A DNA stretch of 64,000 nt from Pseudomonas sp. RC10 (GTDB taxonomy: Bacteria; Pseudomonadota; Gammaproteobacteria; Pseudomonadales; Pseudomonadaceae). The notes below the pieces were generated by a model. That model did no database searches. It was not told where the DNA came from and worked only from the letters and a program-made list of their open reading frames with translations. Of this stretch, positions 8,761 to 18,132 are shown one piece after another (the first letter of the stretch is position 1; every line of letters starts with the position of its first letter). Location of the stretch: positions 4,216,001-4,280,000 of the forward strand of contig NZ_CP151650.1 in NCBI RefSeq assembly GCF_038397775.1. The letters run 5' to 3'. A program made the position numbers and the translations under genes.

Positions 8761-9600
8761 TCAGTCCAGATCCGCCGCCGAATGCCGCTCCGGCACTTGT
8801 TTGTCTTCATCACCCCAGGTGCGGTTCACCCGCAGGCCGCGCACGACGGCCGGGCGGTTGGCGATGGTTTCGGCCCAGCGCTGGATGTGGGTATAGCTCT
8901 CGGCGTCGAGGAATTCAGCGGAGTTGTACACGGTGCCGCGCACCAGTTGGCCGTACCACGACCACACCGCGATGTCAGCGATGCTGTAGTCCTTGCCGCC
9001 CAGGTACGGGCTTTCAGCGAGACGACGGTCGAGCACGTCGAGCTGACGTTTGGCTTCCATGGTGAAACGGTTGATGGCGTATTCGATCTTTTCCGGGGCG
9101 TAGACGTAGAAATGCCCGAACCCGCCGCCCAGATAAGGCGCTGCGCCCATCTGCCAGAACAGCCAGTTCAGGGTTTCGGTACGGCCCGCCGGATCGGTGG
9201 GTAGCAACGCACCAAACTTCTCCGCAAGGTAGAGCAGGATCGAGCCGGACTCGAACACGCGCACCGGCGGCTCGACGCTGCGGTCCAGCAAAGCCGGGAT
9301 CTTGGAATTCGGGTTGATGTCGACGAAACCGCTGGAGAACTGGTCGCCCTCACCAATGCGGATCAGCCACGCGTCGTATTCGGCATCGGTCTTGCCCAGC
9401 GCCAACAGCTCTTCGAGCATGATGGTGACTTTCACCCCGTTGGGGGTCGCCAGCGAATACAGTTGCAGCGCGTGCTTGCCGACGGGCAGGACTTTCTCGT
9501 GGGTCGGACCGGCCACCGGACGGTTGATCTTGGAGAACTGACCACCGGATTCCGCATCGTTTTTCCAGACCTTGGGCGGTACGTATGCTGCGTTCGACAT
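8761..9600 (-). CDS. yghU: YghU-type glutathione S-transferase
   Basis: A 279-residue cytosolic glutathione transferase of the Nu class (E. coli YghU/YfcG relatives). The N-terminal thioredoxin-like half contains TPNGVKVTIMLEEL, FVDINPNSKIPALLD (cis-Pro) and VFESGSILLYLAEK (gamma-Glu binding Ser). The C-terminal helical half has the N-capping box SIADIAVWSWYGQ. Nu-class enzymes show disulfide-bond reductase activity with two bound glutathiones. The ATG at 9600 is preceded by AGAGG at 9 nt. The open frame extends to 9735, but those 45 residues are not family-like and are excluded. Confidence 0.9.
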   Translation of the reverse strand: MSNAAYVPPKVWKNDAESGGQFSKINRPVAGPTHEKVLPVGKHALQLYSLATPNGVKVTIMLEELLALGKTDAEYDAWLIRIGEGDQFSSGFVDINPNSKIPALLDRSVEPPVRVFESGSILLYLAEKFGALLPTDPAGRTETLNWLFWQMGAAPYLGGGFGHFYVYAPEKIEYAINRFTMEAKRQLDVLDRRLAESPYLGGKDYSIADIAVWSWYGQLVRGTVYNSAEFLDAESYTHIQRWAETIANRPAVVRGLRVNRTWGDEDKQVPERHSAADLD

Positions 9601-9799
9601 GAAACTAACCTCTTGAAGTGAGTCACTGCGAAGGGTCCATGGGCACCGCCAGACGACACGGCGGACCGCAACCAGACCGGGCGTGATGGAGAGCGGTTCA
9701 GGGTATGCGCTTACGTTGGGGCGGCTCAAGAACATTTCAATCGCGACGTCTTGGCTTTAACCTGACACCCCTTCCTAGCCCCTCCCCGACAGGAACGCC

Positions 9800-10219
9800 A
9801 TGCTCGCCCCCTTTTCCGGTGCCAAGATCGCCGTGCTGTGTGAAGGCCAGTTGCTGATCTACCTCCGCGACGACATCCCCACGATTCCATGGCCCGGCCT
9901 GTGGGACCTGCCGGGCGGCGGCCGGGAACATGACGAAACCCCGCTGCAGTGCGCGTTGCGTGAAACCCATGAAGAATTCGGCCTCACCCTCGATCCGGCG
10001 TGGATAGTCTGGCAACGGCTGTACGCAGGCCAGGGCATGCACGGCCTCGACACGTGGTTTTTCGTGGCTGAGGTGCCGCCGGGCACATTCGATCAGGTGG
10101 TCTTCGGCGATGAAGGCCAGCGCTGGCTAATCAGCTCAGTCGAAGCCTTTCTGGCCCTGCCGGACGCCATTCCCCGCCTGCAACAGCGTTTACGCGAGTA
10201 CCTGAACGACGGCCGATAA
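9800..10219 (+). CDS. Nudix hydrolase
   Basis: A 139-residue protein with one Nudix domain. The Nudix box is intact: a GGGREHDETPLQCALRETHE stretch followed by EFGL, giving the G-x5-E-x7-RE-x2-EE-x-G arrangement that binds Mg2+ and hydrolyses nucleoside diphosphate-linked compounds. It begins 199 bp from the divergent glutathione transferase and ends 7 bp before the convergent CHASE4-GGDEF-EAL stop. Nothing in the sequence fixes the substrate (oxidised nucleotide, NDP-sugar, NADH and others are possible). Confidence 0.85.
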   Translation: MLAPFSGAKIAVLCEGQLLIYLRDDIPTIPWPGLWDLPGGGREHDETPLQCALRETHEEFGLTLDPAWIVWQRLYAGQGMHGLDTWFFVAEVPPGTFDQVVFGDEGQRWLISSVEAFLALPDAIPRLQQRLREYLNDGR

Positions 10220-10226
10220 CTGCCTG

Positions 10227-12446
10227 TCAGCCCAACGGACGTGCCGCATCCCGAGCAAACAGCGCCGCCAATTCCTCAGAAGGCACCGCCTTGCTGAAAT
10301 GGAAGCCCTGCACCTCATCGCACGGATGCCGTTGCAGGCATTCCAGTTGCTCCAGGGTTTCAACGCCTTCGGCAGTGACCGTCATGCCCAGCGAGCGCCC
10401 CAGATCGATCATCGCCTGCACGATCGCCTGATCGTTGCCGCGCTCGGTCATGTGGGAGATAAAGCTGCGGTCGATCTTGATCCCGTCCAGCGGGTATTTG
10501 CGCAAGTACGCCAGCGATGAAAAACCGGTGCCGAAATCGTCCAGACTGAGCCGTACGCCCAGGGCCCGCAGCGCCGTGAGCGTCGCCAGCGCGGCGTGAG
10601 CATGATCGAGCAGCACGCGCTCGGTGATTTCCAGCTCCAGGCGGCTGGCGGGTAAACCGCTGTCGAGCAACGCGGCGGCCACCACCGCGACCACGTCTTC
10701 GTTCTCGGCCAATTGGCCCGGCGACAGGTTCACTGACAGGCCGATGTCGTCCGGCCAGGTCATCGCTTCGCGGCACGCAGTGTTCAACACCCACTGCCCC
10801 AGCGGCTGAATCAACCCGGTCTCTTCCGCGAGGCCGATGAAGGTGTCGGGCGGGAGCAGGCCGCGCTCCGGATGCTGCCAACGCACCAGCGCCTCGAAAC
10901 TGCGCAGCGAGCCGCCAACGGTGGCGTAACGCGGCTGGTAATGCAGGCGCAACTGACCGTCGAGCAGCGCCTGACGCAGTTCCTGTTCGAGCTGACGACG
11001 CGCCACCAGTTGGGTTTTCATGCTGTCGTCGTAGAAACACCACGTGTTGCGACCGGCGCCTTTGGCCTGATACAGCGCAATGTCGCCGGTGCTCAACAGC
11101 TCAGCGGCGGTGTGCGCGTTTTCCGGGGCCTGAGCGATACCGATGCTGGTGCCGATGAACACGGTCTGCCCCTCGACCTCCAAAGGTCGGCACAGGTCGT
11201 CCACCACCCGCCCACACAGTTCAATGATGTCGCCTTTTCGCGTCTCGCCCACCAGCACCAGAATGAATTCGTCGCCCCCCAGCCGCGCGACCATGCCATT
11301 CGGTTGCGCGTGGCTGCGCAGGCGCTGGGCGACTTCCTGCAACACGCGGTCGCCGATGGCGTGGCCCAGCGCGTCATTGATCGGTTTGAAGCGGTCCAGG
11401 TCCAGACTCAACACCGTCAGCGCTGACGGCGCCGGTCGATCCAGGTGTTCGTCGAGGAATTGGTGCAGGCGCAAGCGGTTCGACAAGCCGGTCAGGGAAT
11501 CATGCAACGACAGCTGGCGAAAACGCTGCTCGCTGCTGGTCAGTTCCAGTTGGCTCGCGTGCAAGGCGTCGAATTGCGCATCGATCTGTCGCGCCGACGT
11601 CAGCGCATACCGCACCAGCATCGCGAGGACGATCGCCAGCACCAGCACCCCGGAAATGAACAGCGGCAAGGTCTGTTGAAGCAGGTCCATGCCGGGCTTG
11701 GGCGGCACCCAGCCCAATTCGATCCTGGAACCGAGCAGCGGCATCTGGTCATAGCCCTGCCGTGGCGCGGGGGACACGGAGATCGTCGGCAGACCGTAGG
11801 TGTCGCTGAGGTGCGCGAGCTTGGCGGGGTCGAGGATGGTCACGAACATCATCACCGACGCGGGGCCGGGCACCGGTTCGATCAGCGGGTCGGACGCCGG
11901 GCTGATGGTCGCTGCGGCCACCAGCGCGGGCACGCCGTCGACGCTGAACGCGCGCACCAGCCCGTCGTTCTCCTGAGTGGACTGGCGAGCATCGGCGATC
12001 AACGCGCTTAAATCGCCTTCCAGCCAGTCGCCGGCCTGAATCATCGAGGGCTTGCCATCGATCACCGCGTAACGGGTGCGGTCGTTGGCATCAATCACCA
12101 GCACGCCGTTGTAGCCGTACAACTCGTAGGGCACCGCGCCGACGTTGCGCTGTTCGTCAGCCCACGGCTTGTCCACCACCATGTGCAAGTGTTTGTAGGC
12201 CTCGCCCCACTTGGCGTAGTTGATGATGTTGCGCCCCACCTCGTTGCGCACCTGATCCAGCGTGCGAGAGATGAACGTGCGCGAACGCTGCTGCACGTCG
12301 CGATCCTGATTGAGCGCGTTCTGCACCAGCAGGTAGCCACTCAGCCCGATCAGCAGCAACAGCGCGCAGATCGCCGGAAAGAGGCGCAGGATCAAGTGGC
12401 GACTGCGACGTGTGGCGGCCCAGTCGGCCAGTGTGGGTTTGAACAT
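10227..12446 (-). CDS. Membrane CHASE4-GGDEF-EAL c-di-GMP enzyme
   Basis: About 739 residues. One N-terminal membrane helix (LFPAICALLLLIGLSGYLLV) leads to a periplasmic CHASE4-like sensor (about 45-240), a second helix (LPLFISGVLVLAIVLAML), then GGDEF (about 315-475) and EAL (about 490-735). The cyclase loop is intact (RLGGDEF) with no obvious RxxD inhibitory site. The phosphodiesterase motifs are also intact: FEALVRW, SVNLSP, EITE, SLDDFGTGFSS, IKIDRSF and TAEGVET. It could make or break c-di-GMP in response to an extracellular cue. ATG 12446 is chosen because TCAGGTGTCTGC places a Shine-Dalgarno 8 nt upstream; ATG 12464 has none. Confidence 0.9.
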   Translation of the reverse strand: MFKPTLADWAATRRSRHLILRLFPAICALLLLIGLSGYLLVQNALNQDRDVQQRSRTFISRTLDQVRNEVGRNIINYAKWGEAYKHLHMVVDKPWADEQRNVGAVPYELYGYNGVLVIDANDRTRYAVIDGKPSMIQAGDWLEGDLSALIADARQSTQENDGLVRAFSVDGVPALVAAATISPASDPLIEPVPGPASVMMFVTILDPAKLAHLSDTYGLPTISVSPAPRQGYDQMPLLGSRIELGWVPPKPGMDLLQQTLPLFISGVLVLAIVLAMLVRYALTSARQIDAQFDALHASQLELTSSEQRFRQLSLHDSLTGLSNRLRLHQFLDEHLDRPAPSALTVLSLDLDRFKPINDALGHAIGDRVLQEVAQRLRSHAQPNGMVARLGGDEFILVLVGETRKGDIIELCGRVVDDLCRPLEVEGQTVFIGTSIGIAQAPENAHTAAELLSTGDIALYQAKGAGRNTWCFYDDSMKTQLVARRQLEQELRQALLDGQLRLHYQPRYATVGGSLRSFEALVRWQHPERGLLPPDTFIGLAEETGLIQPLGQWVLNTACREAMTWPDDIGLSVNLSPGQLAENEDVVAVVAAALLDSGLPASRLELEITERVLLDHAHAALATLTALRALGVRLSLDDFGTGFSSLAYLRKYPLDGIKIDRSFISHMTERGNDQAIVQAMIDLGRSLGMTVTAEGVETLEQLECLQRHPCDEVQGFHFSKAVPSEELAALFARDAARPLG

Positions 12447-12565
12447 GCAGACACCTGAATGCATCGACGGTAACGACAGCGACTCGTCTGGACCGGCCGT
12501 CAGCGAGACGCTGCGGCCGACCGATGATTGCGATTGGCTATCGTAACCGGCTGTTTCTGCAGGGG

Positions 12566-12976
12566 CTAGCGGTCATTCTGCGAAGCGGCGGTTACTTGGT
12601 CGCGAACAGCCGCCTTGTCGATGACCGAGTACACGTTGCGAATCCGCCCGTCGCTGAATTCATAGAACACGTTCTCGGTGAACTGCACGCGCTGGCCGTT
12701 GACCGCCGCGCCAAACAGTTCGCCCACCGGGGTGCAGTCAAAACGCAGGCGGGCCGCGACGTGCGGCGGGTCCGCCAGCAACATGTCGATCCCGAAATGT
12801 AAGTCGGGGATGGCGCGAAAATCGTTCTCCAGCATGCGTTGGTAGCCCTCCAGCCCGATGCGCTGGCCGTTGTAATGGGCCTCCTCATCGACAAACCGGC
12901 CGAGGTTGGCCCAGTCCTGACGGTTCAGGCAATCGATGTAACGGCGATACAGGCTGAGGATTTCGGGTTCGGACAT
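12566..12976 (-). CDS. SnoaL-like (NTF2-fold) polyketide cyclase/ester cyclase family protein
   Basis: A 136-residue cytosolic protein with the SnoaL/NTF2 cone fold pattern: an N-terminal helix (ILSLYRRYIDCLNRQDW), then VDEEAHYNGQRIGLEGYQRML and a strand-rich half ending in FYEFSDGRIRNVYSVIDK. Ester-cyclase annotations in this family are usually by homology only. Its start codon follows the AGGGAGCTTCCCCC context at 12977-12990 (minus strand). It stands alone between the CHASE4 protein and the amino-acid dehydrogenase gene. The true substrate is unknown. Confidence 0.7.
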   Translation of the reverse strand: MSEPEILSLYRRYIDCLNRQDWANLGRFVDEEAHYNGQRIGLEGYQRMLENDFRAIPDLHFGIDMLLADPPHVAARLRFDCTPVGELFGAAVNGQRVQFTENVFYEFSDGRIRNVYSVIDKAAVRDQVTAASQNDR

Positions 12977-13139
12977 GGGGGAAGCTCCCTTTTTTTATCG
13001 CTGCGGGTGCAGCCTTCGGAAATTAGGGCTTCATGGCGCGACGTTAGTTCAAAGGGTGCATCGGTCATCTTGCCGTCCTGCGAGCCCTGTCAAAGCGGTA
13101 CGGCAACAGGCCTCGGGCGCCATCGATCCCCCCGAACCT

Positions 13140-14396
13140 TCAGATCACCCTTCGGTGCAGCTTGAACGCGCCGACATTCGGGGCATAAGACCCCCTGACC
13201 AGGTGGCTGATCCGCTCGGCACTGGCGCACGCCAGCGTCCACCCCAGGGCGCCATGCCCGGTGTTGACGAAGAGATTTTCCACGGGGGTGGCATCGATGT
13301 ACGGCAATCCGTCCACCGTCATGGGCCGCATGCCGCACCAGGCGTTGACCTCAGCGGGCATGCGGATCTGTGGGTAAAGGTTGCTCAATGCATGCTTGAG
13401 GTTCGCCACTCTGGATTCACGCAGCGTACGGTCGTTGCCTGCGAACTCGACGGTGCCGGCCACGCGCAGCCGGTTACCCAGCGGGGTGACACAGATATGC
13501 TCGTGATCGTCGACAATGGGCCGCGTTGGCGCGATACCCACCTCATCCCGATCCAACGTCAGCGAGTAGCCTTTGACCGGCGTGATAGGCAGCTTCACAC
13601 CCCAGGGCGCCAGCAGCCGTGGGGAGGCCGCGCCACTGCAGACGATGACCCGCGCCGCCTCGATTCGCCCATTGGCCAGTTTTACGCCGGTGATTTTACC
13701 GGACGCCACTTCCAGCCCTGTCACCTGCGTCTCGTATTGAAAACGGACCCCCTCGCCCGCCGCGACGCGTGATATCTCCTGAGTGAATTTGTGCGCATCC
13801 CCCCAGCAGTCATTTTCCAGCCAGAGCCCGACCTCGATACTCGACTCGATCGGCAACAGCGAGGGTTCGAGCGTGACGCACCCCAGCCGGTCCAAACGTT
13901 TCACGCTAGCGCCCATTCGCTCCAGCAGCGTGGCAAAGGCTTCTGCGCTCGAACGCGCGTTTGGGCCTTTGAAGATTTCCAGAAACCCGCCCCGCCCCAA
14001 GTCGAACTTCATCGCATCGCGGGCCAGCAATGTGTCCATCAGGCCCAGGCTATGTTGCGCGAAACGGGTCAAGGTGTTGGCCGTGTCGCGGTATTTGCTG
14101 TCGCGACAGTTGGCCAGAAATTTGAGCCCCCAGCTGCCCAGCGCGGGGATGGCCGAGGGACGCAGCAGCAGAGGCGCGTCTTCACGCCCCAGCCATTTCA
14201 GCATTTGCAGCGGCGTGCCTGGCGATGACCAGGGCAACGCGCTGTTGGCCGCCAGCAAACCACCATTGGCGAAACTGGTTTCCATGCCGGGTGCAGGCTG
14301 GCTGTCCAGAACGGTGACCGACAATCCTTCCCGGGCGAGAAAACAGGCCGTCGTGGCGCCGATGACGCCCGCTCCAATGATGATCGTGGCGGTCAT
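13140..14396 (-). CDS. FAD-dependent D-amino-acid dehydrogenase (DadA-like)
   Basis: A 418-residue flavoprotein of the DAO family. The N-terminal Rossmann FAD site is IIIGAGVIGATTACFLAREG, followed by the DadA-like segment METSFANGGLLAANSALPWS. The C-terminal signature NLFVNTGHGALGWTLACASA is typical of DadA. Family members oxidise D-amino acids to imino acids, passing electrons to the respiratory chain. The next gene upstream, 3 bp away, encodes RidA, which hydrolyses the resulting enamine/imine. The four ABC transporter genes beyond it would supply the amino acid. The actual D-amino acid is unknown. It differs from housekeeping DadA in length and context, so it is a specialised paralogue. 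Confidence 0.85.
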   Translation of the reverse strand: MTATIIIGAGVIGATTACFLAREGLSVTVLDSQPAPGMETSFANGGLLAANSALPWSSPGTPLQMLKWLGREDAPLLLRPSAIPALGSWGLKFLANCRDSKYRDTANTLTRFAQHSLGLMDTLLARDAMKFDLGRGGFLEIFKGPNARSSAEAFATLLERMGASVKRLDRLGCVTLEPSLLPIESSIEVGLWLENDCWGDAHKFTQEISRVAAGEGVRFQYETQVTGLEVASGKITGVKLANGRIEAARVIVCSGAASPRLLAPWGVKLPITPVKGYSLTLDRDEVGIAPTRPIVDDHEHICVTPLGNRLRVAGTVEFAGNDRTLRESRVANLKHALSNLYPQIRMPAEVNAWCGMRPMTVDGLPYIDATPVENLFVNTGHGALGWTLACASAERISHLVRGSYAPNVGAFKLHRRVI

Positions 14397-14399
14397 GGC

Positions 14400-14774
14400 T
14401 TACGGTTCCAGGTAGGCGTTGGCAATGATTTCAATCTTGGCGCCCGGCACCATCAGATCGGCGATGATCGTCGCGCGGTTGGGGAATGGCGTATTGAAAA
14501 ACGCCCGGTAAACCGCATTCATCCCCTCGAAGTAAGCCTTGTCGGTGAGGATGACTTGCAGCTGGGTGTAGTCGTCCATGGTCCCCCCTGCGGCTTCGAT
14601 CGTCTGCTTCAGGTTCTTGAGTGTGAGTTCGGTCTGGGTCGCGATGTCGCCGGTTTCAATGCTGCCGTCGGGATAGATCGGAATACTCGCGGTGTAAAGG
14701 GTCTTGCCGCCGACAGTGGCCCATTCGACCGGTGCGGATCCCTCTGGAAGGCCGGTTGTGATGACGTTACGCAT
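14400..14774 (-). CDS. RidA family enamine/imine deaminase
   Basis: A 124-residue YjgF/YER057c/UK114 family protein. The family landmarks are YTASIPIYPDGSIETGDIATQTELTLKN near the middle and the C-terminal NRATIIADLMVPGAKIEIIANAYL, where the Arg (RATI) binds the substrate carboxylate. RidA trimers hydrolyse reactive 2-aminoacrylate and other enamines made by PLP enzymes or amino-acid oxidases. Its position 3 bp upstream of the D-amino-acid dehydrogenase, in the same operon, fits clearing the imino product of that enzyme. Confidence 0.88.
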   Translation of the reverse strand: MRNVITTGLPEGSAPVEWATVGGKTLYTASIPIYPDGSIETGDIATQTELTLKNLKQTIEAAGGTMDDYTQLQVILTDKAYFEGMNAVYRAFFNTPFPNRATIIADLMVPGAKIEIIANAYLEP

Positions 14775-14841
14775 AGTGACTCCTTTTGAAGTGGGGGTTG
14801 CGGTTGGGATAGCGGTTGAACAGACCCGGGGGGCGGTTGCG

Positions 14842-15498
14842 TCAGGTGGACGTTCTGGAGGTTTTGCGCTCCAGCATGCGGACGGCGATCGACAGCGGGA
14901 AACACAGCGCGAAATACAGGGCCCCCACGATCAGATAGGTTTCCAGCGGCATGAAATACACCGAACTCAGGTCTTGGGCCCGCAGCATCAGGTCGGGCGT
15001 GGCGATGAGCGACGCCACTGACGTGTCTTTCAAAAGGGAAATCGCCACATTGCCTATCGGCGCAAGCACGACGCGGATCGCCTGAGGCAGGACGACCCAG
15101 CGCAACATCTTGAAGCGGGTCATGCCGATGGTCTGGGCGGCTTCGAACTGGCCTTTGGGCACGGCTTCGATGCCTGCGCGATACACCTCGCTGAGGTAAG
15201 CCGATGCGTTGAGGCCCAGACCGATGGTCGCGGCCTGAAAGGAGCTGAACTCAATGCCGATGGCTGTCAGCCCAAAGTACAAAATGAACAGCTGCACCAG
15301 CGCCGGGGTGCCGCGGAACAGCTCCACATAGGCCACGGCCAGACGCACGACGCCACGGTGGCGACTCATGCGCAGCAGCGCTACGACCATGCCCACGACC
15401 AACCCGATGGCCAATGCGCTCAACGCCAATTGCAACGTCGAGACGGCGGCGCTCAGCAGTTCTTCGCGGCAGGCCTGCCAGAGTTCGTAATACGTCAT
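14842..15498 (-). CDS. Polar amino-acid ABC transporter permease (HisM/GlnP family)
   Basis: A 218-residue inner-membrane permease with about five membrane helices. The first is the segment STLQLALSALAIGLVVGMVV and the last LIVGALYFALCFPLSIAVRM. The EAA loop that docks on the ATPase reads EAAQTIGMTRFKMLRWVVLPQAIR. It is separated from its partner permease by 1 bp and probably translationally coupled. It belongs to the 3-TM amino-acid permease group that works as a heterodimer. Confidence 0.9.
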   Translation of the reverse strand: MTYYELWQACREELLSAAVSTLQLALSALAIGLVVGMVVALLRMSRHRGVVRLAVAYVELFRGTPALVQLFILYFGLTAIGIEFSSFQAATIGLGLNASAYLSEVYRAGIEAVPKGQFEAAQTIGMTRFKMLRWVVLPQAIRVVLAPIGNVAISLLKDTSVASLIATPDLMLRAQDLSSVYFMPLETYLIVGALYFALCFPLSIAVRMLERKTSRTST

Positions 15499-15499
15499 C

Positions 15500-16180
15500 T
15501 CAGTGCCCCCTGCGCAAGCTGGATTCGGCGCGATTGCCTACTCTCGCCAGTACCAGGCTCAAGACCAGATAGATGACGGCCACCATCAGGTAAATGAGGT
15601 TGGTCTGGTACGTTTCGCTGACCAGCATCCGGGCCTTGAATGCCAGTTCCGGCACTGCAGCGGCGGACGCCAGGGAAGTGTCCTTGAGCAGGCCGATGGC
15701 GAAGTTGGCCATGCCTGGCAACGCTACCTTGACGGCCTGCGGCAGCACGATCATGCGCATCGCCATCCGCCGCGTCATGCCGATGGCCGCAGCGGCCTCG
15801 CCCTGGCCTCTGTCCACGTTGTTGATCGCCGAGCGAAAGACTTCACACAGGATCGCCGCGCCATTGAGCCCGAAGCCGACGATCGCGGCGACCGTCGCCG
15901 GCAAGGTCAGCCCGAGATGGGCGAGGCCGAAATACAGGATGAACAGCTGGGTCAGGATGGGCACGTTGCGGAACAGTTCTAGATACACGCTCGCCAGGGA
16001 ACGTAGCCACAGGCTGCGGGAAATACGCATCAACGCCAGGACGAACCCCAGCAGCATCGCGACCGCAAACGAGGCGACGGTCAGCCCCACGGTGCTGAGC
16101 GCGCCGAAGCCGAGCACTTTAAGAAAATAGGGAAACAGCGACAGGGCACGTTCCAGCTCATCGATGAACACCACGGTCAA
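15500..16180 (-). CDS. Polar amino-acid ABC transporter permease (HisQ/GlnP family)
   Basis: A 226-residue inner-membrane permease, partner of the previous gene. Its helices include GALSTVGLTVASFAVAMLLGF and a C-terminal LIYLMVAVIYLVLSLVLARV. The EAA motif is EAAAAIGMTRRMAMRMIVLP. The start codon overlaps the stop of the ATPase gene by 4 bp, which indicates coupled translation in one operon with the binding protein, RidA and the dehydrogenase. Confidence 0.9.
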   Translation of the reverse strand: MTVVFIDELERALSLFPYFLKVLGFGALSTVGLTVASFAVAMLLGFVLALMRISRSLWLRSLASVYLELFRNVPILTQLFILYFGLAHLGLTLPATVAAIVGFGLNGAAILCEVFRSAINNVDRGQGEAAAAIGMTRRMAMRMIVLPQAVKVALPGMANFAIGLLKDTSLASAAAVPELAFKARMLVSETYQTNLIYLMVAVIYLVLSLVLARVGNRAESSLRRGH

Positions 16181-16974
16181 CGCTCCTGCACAGCGCGCAG
16201 GAAGGCGCGGGTGCGGTCCACCTGACTGTCACGAAACACCTGAGCAGGTGAACCCTGCTCGACGACGCGGCCGTCCGCCATGAACACCACCTGGTCCGAC
16301 ACCTGCTCGGCGAAACGCATTTCATGGGTGACGATGATCATGGTCATGCCCTCCTCGGCGAGCTGGTGCATGACGCCGAGCACCTCCCCGACCAGCTCCG
16401 GGTCCAGCGCGGACGTCGCCTCGTCGAACAACATCAACTTGGGCTTCATGGCCAGCGCGCGCGCAATGGCCACCCGCTGCTGTTGGCCGCCGGACAGCTG
16501 ATCAGGGAACGCCTGCTCTTTGCCATGCAGCCCGACTTTGGCCAACAGCGCTCGCGCCTGCTCCGCCACTTCTTTTGCCGGGCGGCCCTGAACCTTGAGC
16601 GGGCCGAGCATGATGTTCTGCAGCACCGTCAGGTGGGCGAACAGGTTGAAGCGCTGAAACACCATGCCAATCGAGCCCCGCATGCGCGCCAGTTCTGCGT
16701 CACGCAGGGCCACCCGGCGCTCGCCGACCTGGCGCTGCCCCATCAACTGGTTATCGATATAGATGTCTCCCGATGAGGGTTCTTCCAGGTAGTTGATGCA
16801 GCGTAAAAGCGTGGTCTTGCCCGAGCCGCTCGGTCCGATCAGCGAGACTTTCTGCCCCGGCAGGACGTTCAAGTCGATGCCCTTGAGCACCTCGATCCGA
16901 CCGAACGACTTGTGCAACCCTTGAATACGGACGAGCGGCTGCCCCGCCGAAGCGGTAGGTGGTGTGTACGACAT
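16177..16974 (-). CDS. Polar amino-acid ABC transporter ATP-binding protein
   Basis: About 265 residues. Walker A GPSGSGKTTLL, Q-loop VFQRFNLF, signature LSGGQQQRVAIARAL, Walker B LMLFDEATSALDPE and switch His in VTHEMRFA are all present, as in HisP/GlnQ. The ATG at 16974 has an AAAAGGG Shine-Dalgarno about 8 nt upstream and starts MSYTPPTAS. The open frame continues to a TTG at 17019, which is only 1 bp from the stop of the binding protein and looks unlikely to be used. Confidence 0.92.
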   Translation of the reverse strand: MSYTPPTASAGQPLVRIQGLHKSFGRIEVLKGIDLNVLPGQKVSLIGPSGSGKTTLLRCINYLEEPSSGDIYIDNQLMGQRQVGERRVALRDAELARMRGSIGMVFQRFNLFAHLTVLQNIMLGPLKVQGRPAKEVAEQARALLAKVGLHGKEQAFPDQLSGGQQQRVAIARALAMKPKLMLFDEATSALDPELVGEVLGVMHQLAEEGMTMIIVTHEMRFAEQVSDQVVFMADGRVVEQGSPAQVFRDSQVDRTRAFLRAVQER

Positions 16975-17019
16975 GGAAAAACCCTTTTCGAGAATCGCGA
17001 CGCGGCGGTTGACAGGCAA

Positions 17020-17988
17020 TCAGCTGAAGACTGGGCTGAAATCGCGCGCTTGATGTTCGAAGGGTCCCAGCAGATTGCCTTGGGCGTCTCGGTCAACACC
17101 GAGCCGAGGATCGACCGGCATCGGCACCAGATAATCAGGGTTCTTGATGCCGTACTTGGCCAGGATGGGTGCAATCTGGCCGGTGGACTTGAGCCACCGG
17201 ACGCCCTGGTTGATCGCGTCGAACAGATCGTGATGCTTCGGATAAACGCCCCAGATCGCCTGGAATTTCCCGGTGAGGTTTGGATAACGCTCATCGAACG
17301 CCATCGGCACCTGTTTGAGCTTCATGCCGGGGTTCTGCAGGATCATGTAGTCGATGGTGGGGGCGTCGAGCACGGCGAAGTCCAGACGCCCCGCAACCAC
17401 GTCACGGATGCAGGCGTCTGAGTTGTCGTAGAGTTTGACTTCCTTGACGCCCGGGATTTTCTTCATGTCGGGCACCACGGAGTAGCCGGTGTTGCTGCCC
17501 AGCGTGCGCCCTTTCAGATCATCTGCGCTGATCGTGGACGCAAACGGCTCGCTGTCACGCATGATGATGTAGGCGCCGGTGTAGAACACAGGGTCTGTCA
17601 GCAGCAGGATTTTGGAGCGCATCGGGTTCCAGGCGAAGTTACCGCCGAACCAGTCGGCCCGGCCTGATCGCACCGCCTCGATCACTGCCGGGAAGCCCAT
17701 CGGCAGAATGTCCAGCTTCAACTGCAGCCGATCGGCGATCAGCTTGAGCATTTCCAGGTCAGTGCCTACAGGCTGGCCGTCCCGCACGGCCCCCAATGGC
17801 ATGTCACCCATGCAGGCGGCGGTCAGGTAACCCGGCCGAATCGTTTTGATGGGTGCGCTGGCTGCAAAGCTTTTGGACACGGGGCCCAGGACGCCAGCGG
17901 CAACGCATGCAGCGGCGCCATAAGCGGAGGCTTTGAGTAATGAGCGGCGGGACAGTCCCCGTTGAAAAAGAGTCGAATCTGAAGTCAT
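17020..17988 (-). CDS. Periplasmic amino-acid-binding protein with Tat signal
   Basis: A 322-residue type-2 periplasmic binding protein of the polar amino-acid family. The N-terminus carries a twin-arginine signal (LSRRSLLKASAYGAAACVAA), so it is predicted to be exported folded via Tat rather than Sec. The mature domain includes DLEMLKLIADRLQLKLDILP, ADWFGGNFAWNPMRSKILLL and GRTLGSNTGYSVVPDM, which form the two lobes. It is the first gene of the leftward ABC/RidA/dehydrogenase operon and is divergent from the XRE-cupin regulator. The ligand is unknown but presumably matches the D-amino-acid dehydrogenase substrate. Confidence 0.88.
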   Translation of the reverse strand: MTSDSTLFQRGLSRRSLLKASAYGAAACVAAGVLGPVSKSFAASAPIKTIRPGYLTAACMGDMPLGAVRDGQPVGTDLEMLKLIADRLQLKLDILPMGFPAVIEAVRSGRADWFGGNFAWNPMRSKILLLTDPVFYTGAYIIMRDSEPFASTISADDLKGRTLGSNTGYSVVPDMKKIPGVKEVKLYDNSDACIRDVVAGRLDFAVLDAPTIDYMILQNPGMKLKQVPMAFDERYPNLTGKFQAIWGVYPKHHDLFDAINQGVRWLKSTGQIAPILAKYGIKNPDYLVPMPVDPRLGVDRDAQGNLLGPFEHQARDFSPVFS

Positions 17989-18132
17989 GAGTCACCTACC
18001 ACGGAGAATTGATGGACTGGCTTGCGTCGTCGCTGACGATTGCAAACTTCGAACAACAGGCTGGGCAGACTGAACAGTGAGACGGTGAAACGTGTTCTTT
18101 TTAGTGTTGGCGAAATGAAATCTATCGTCGAT

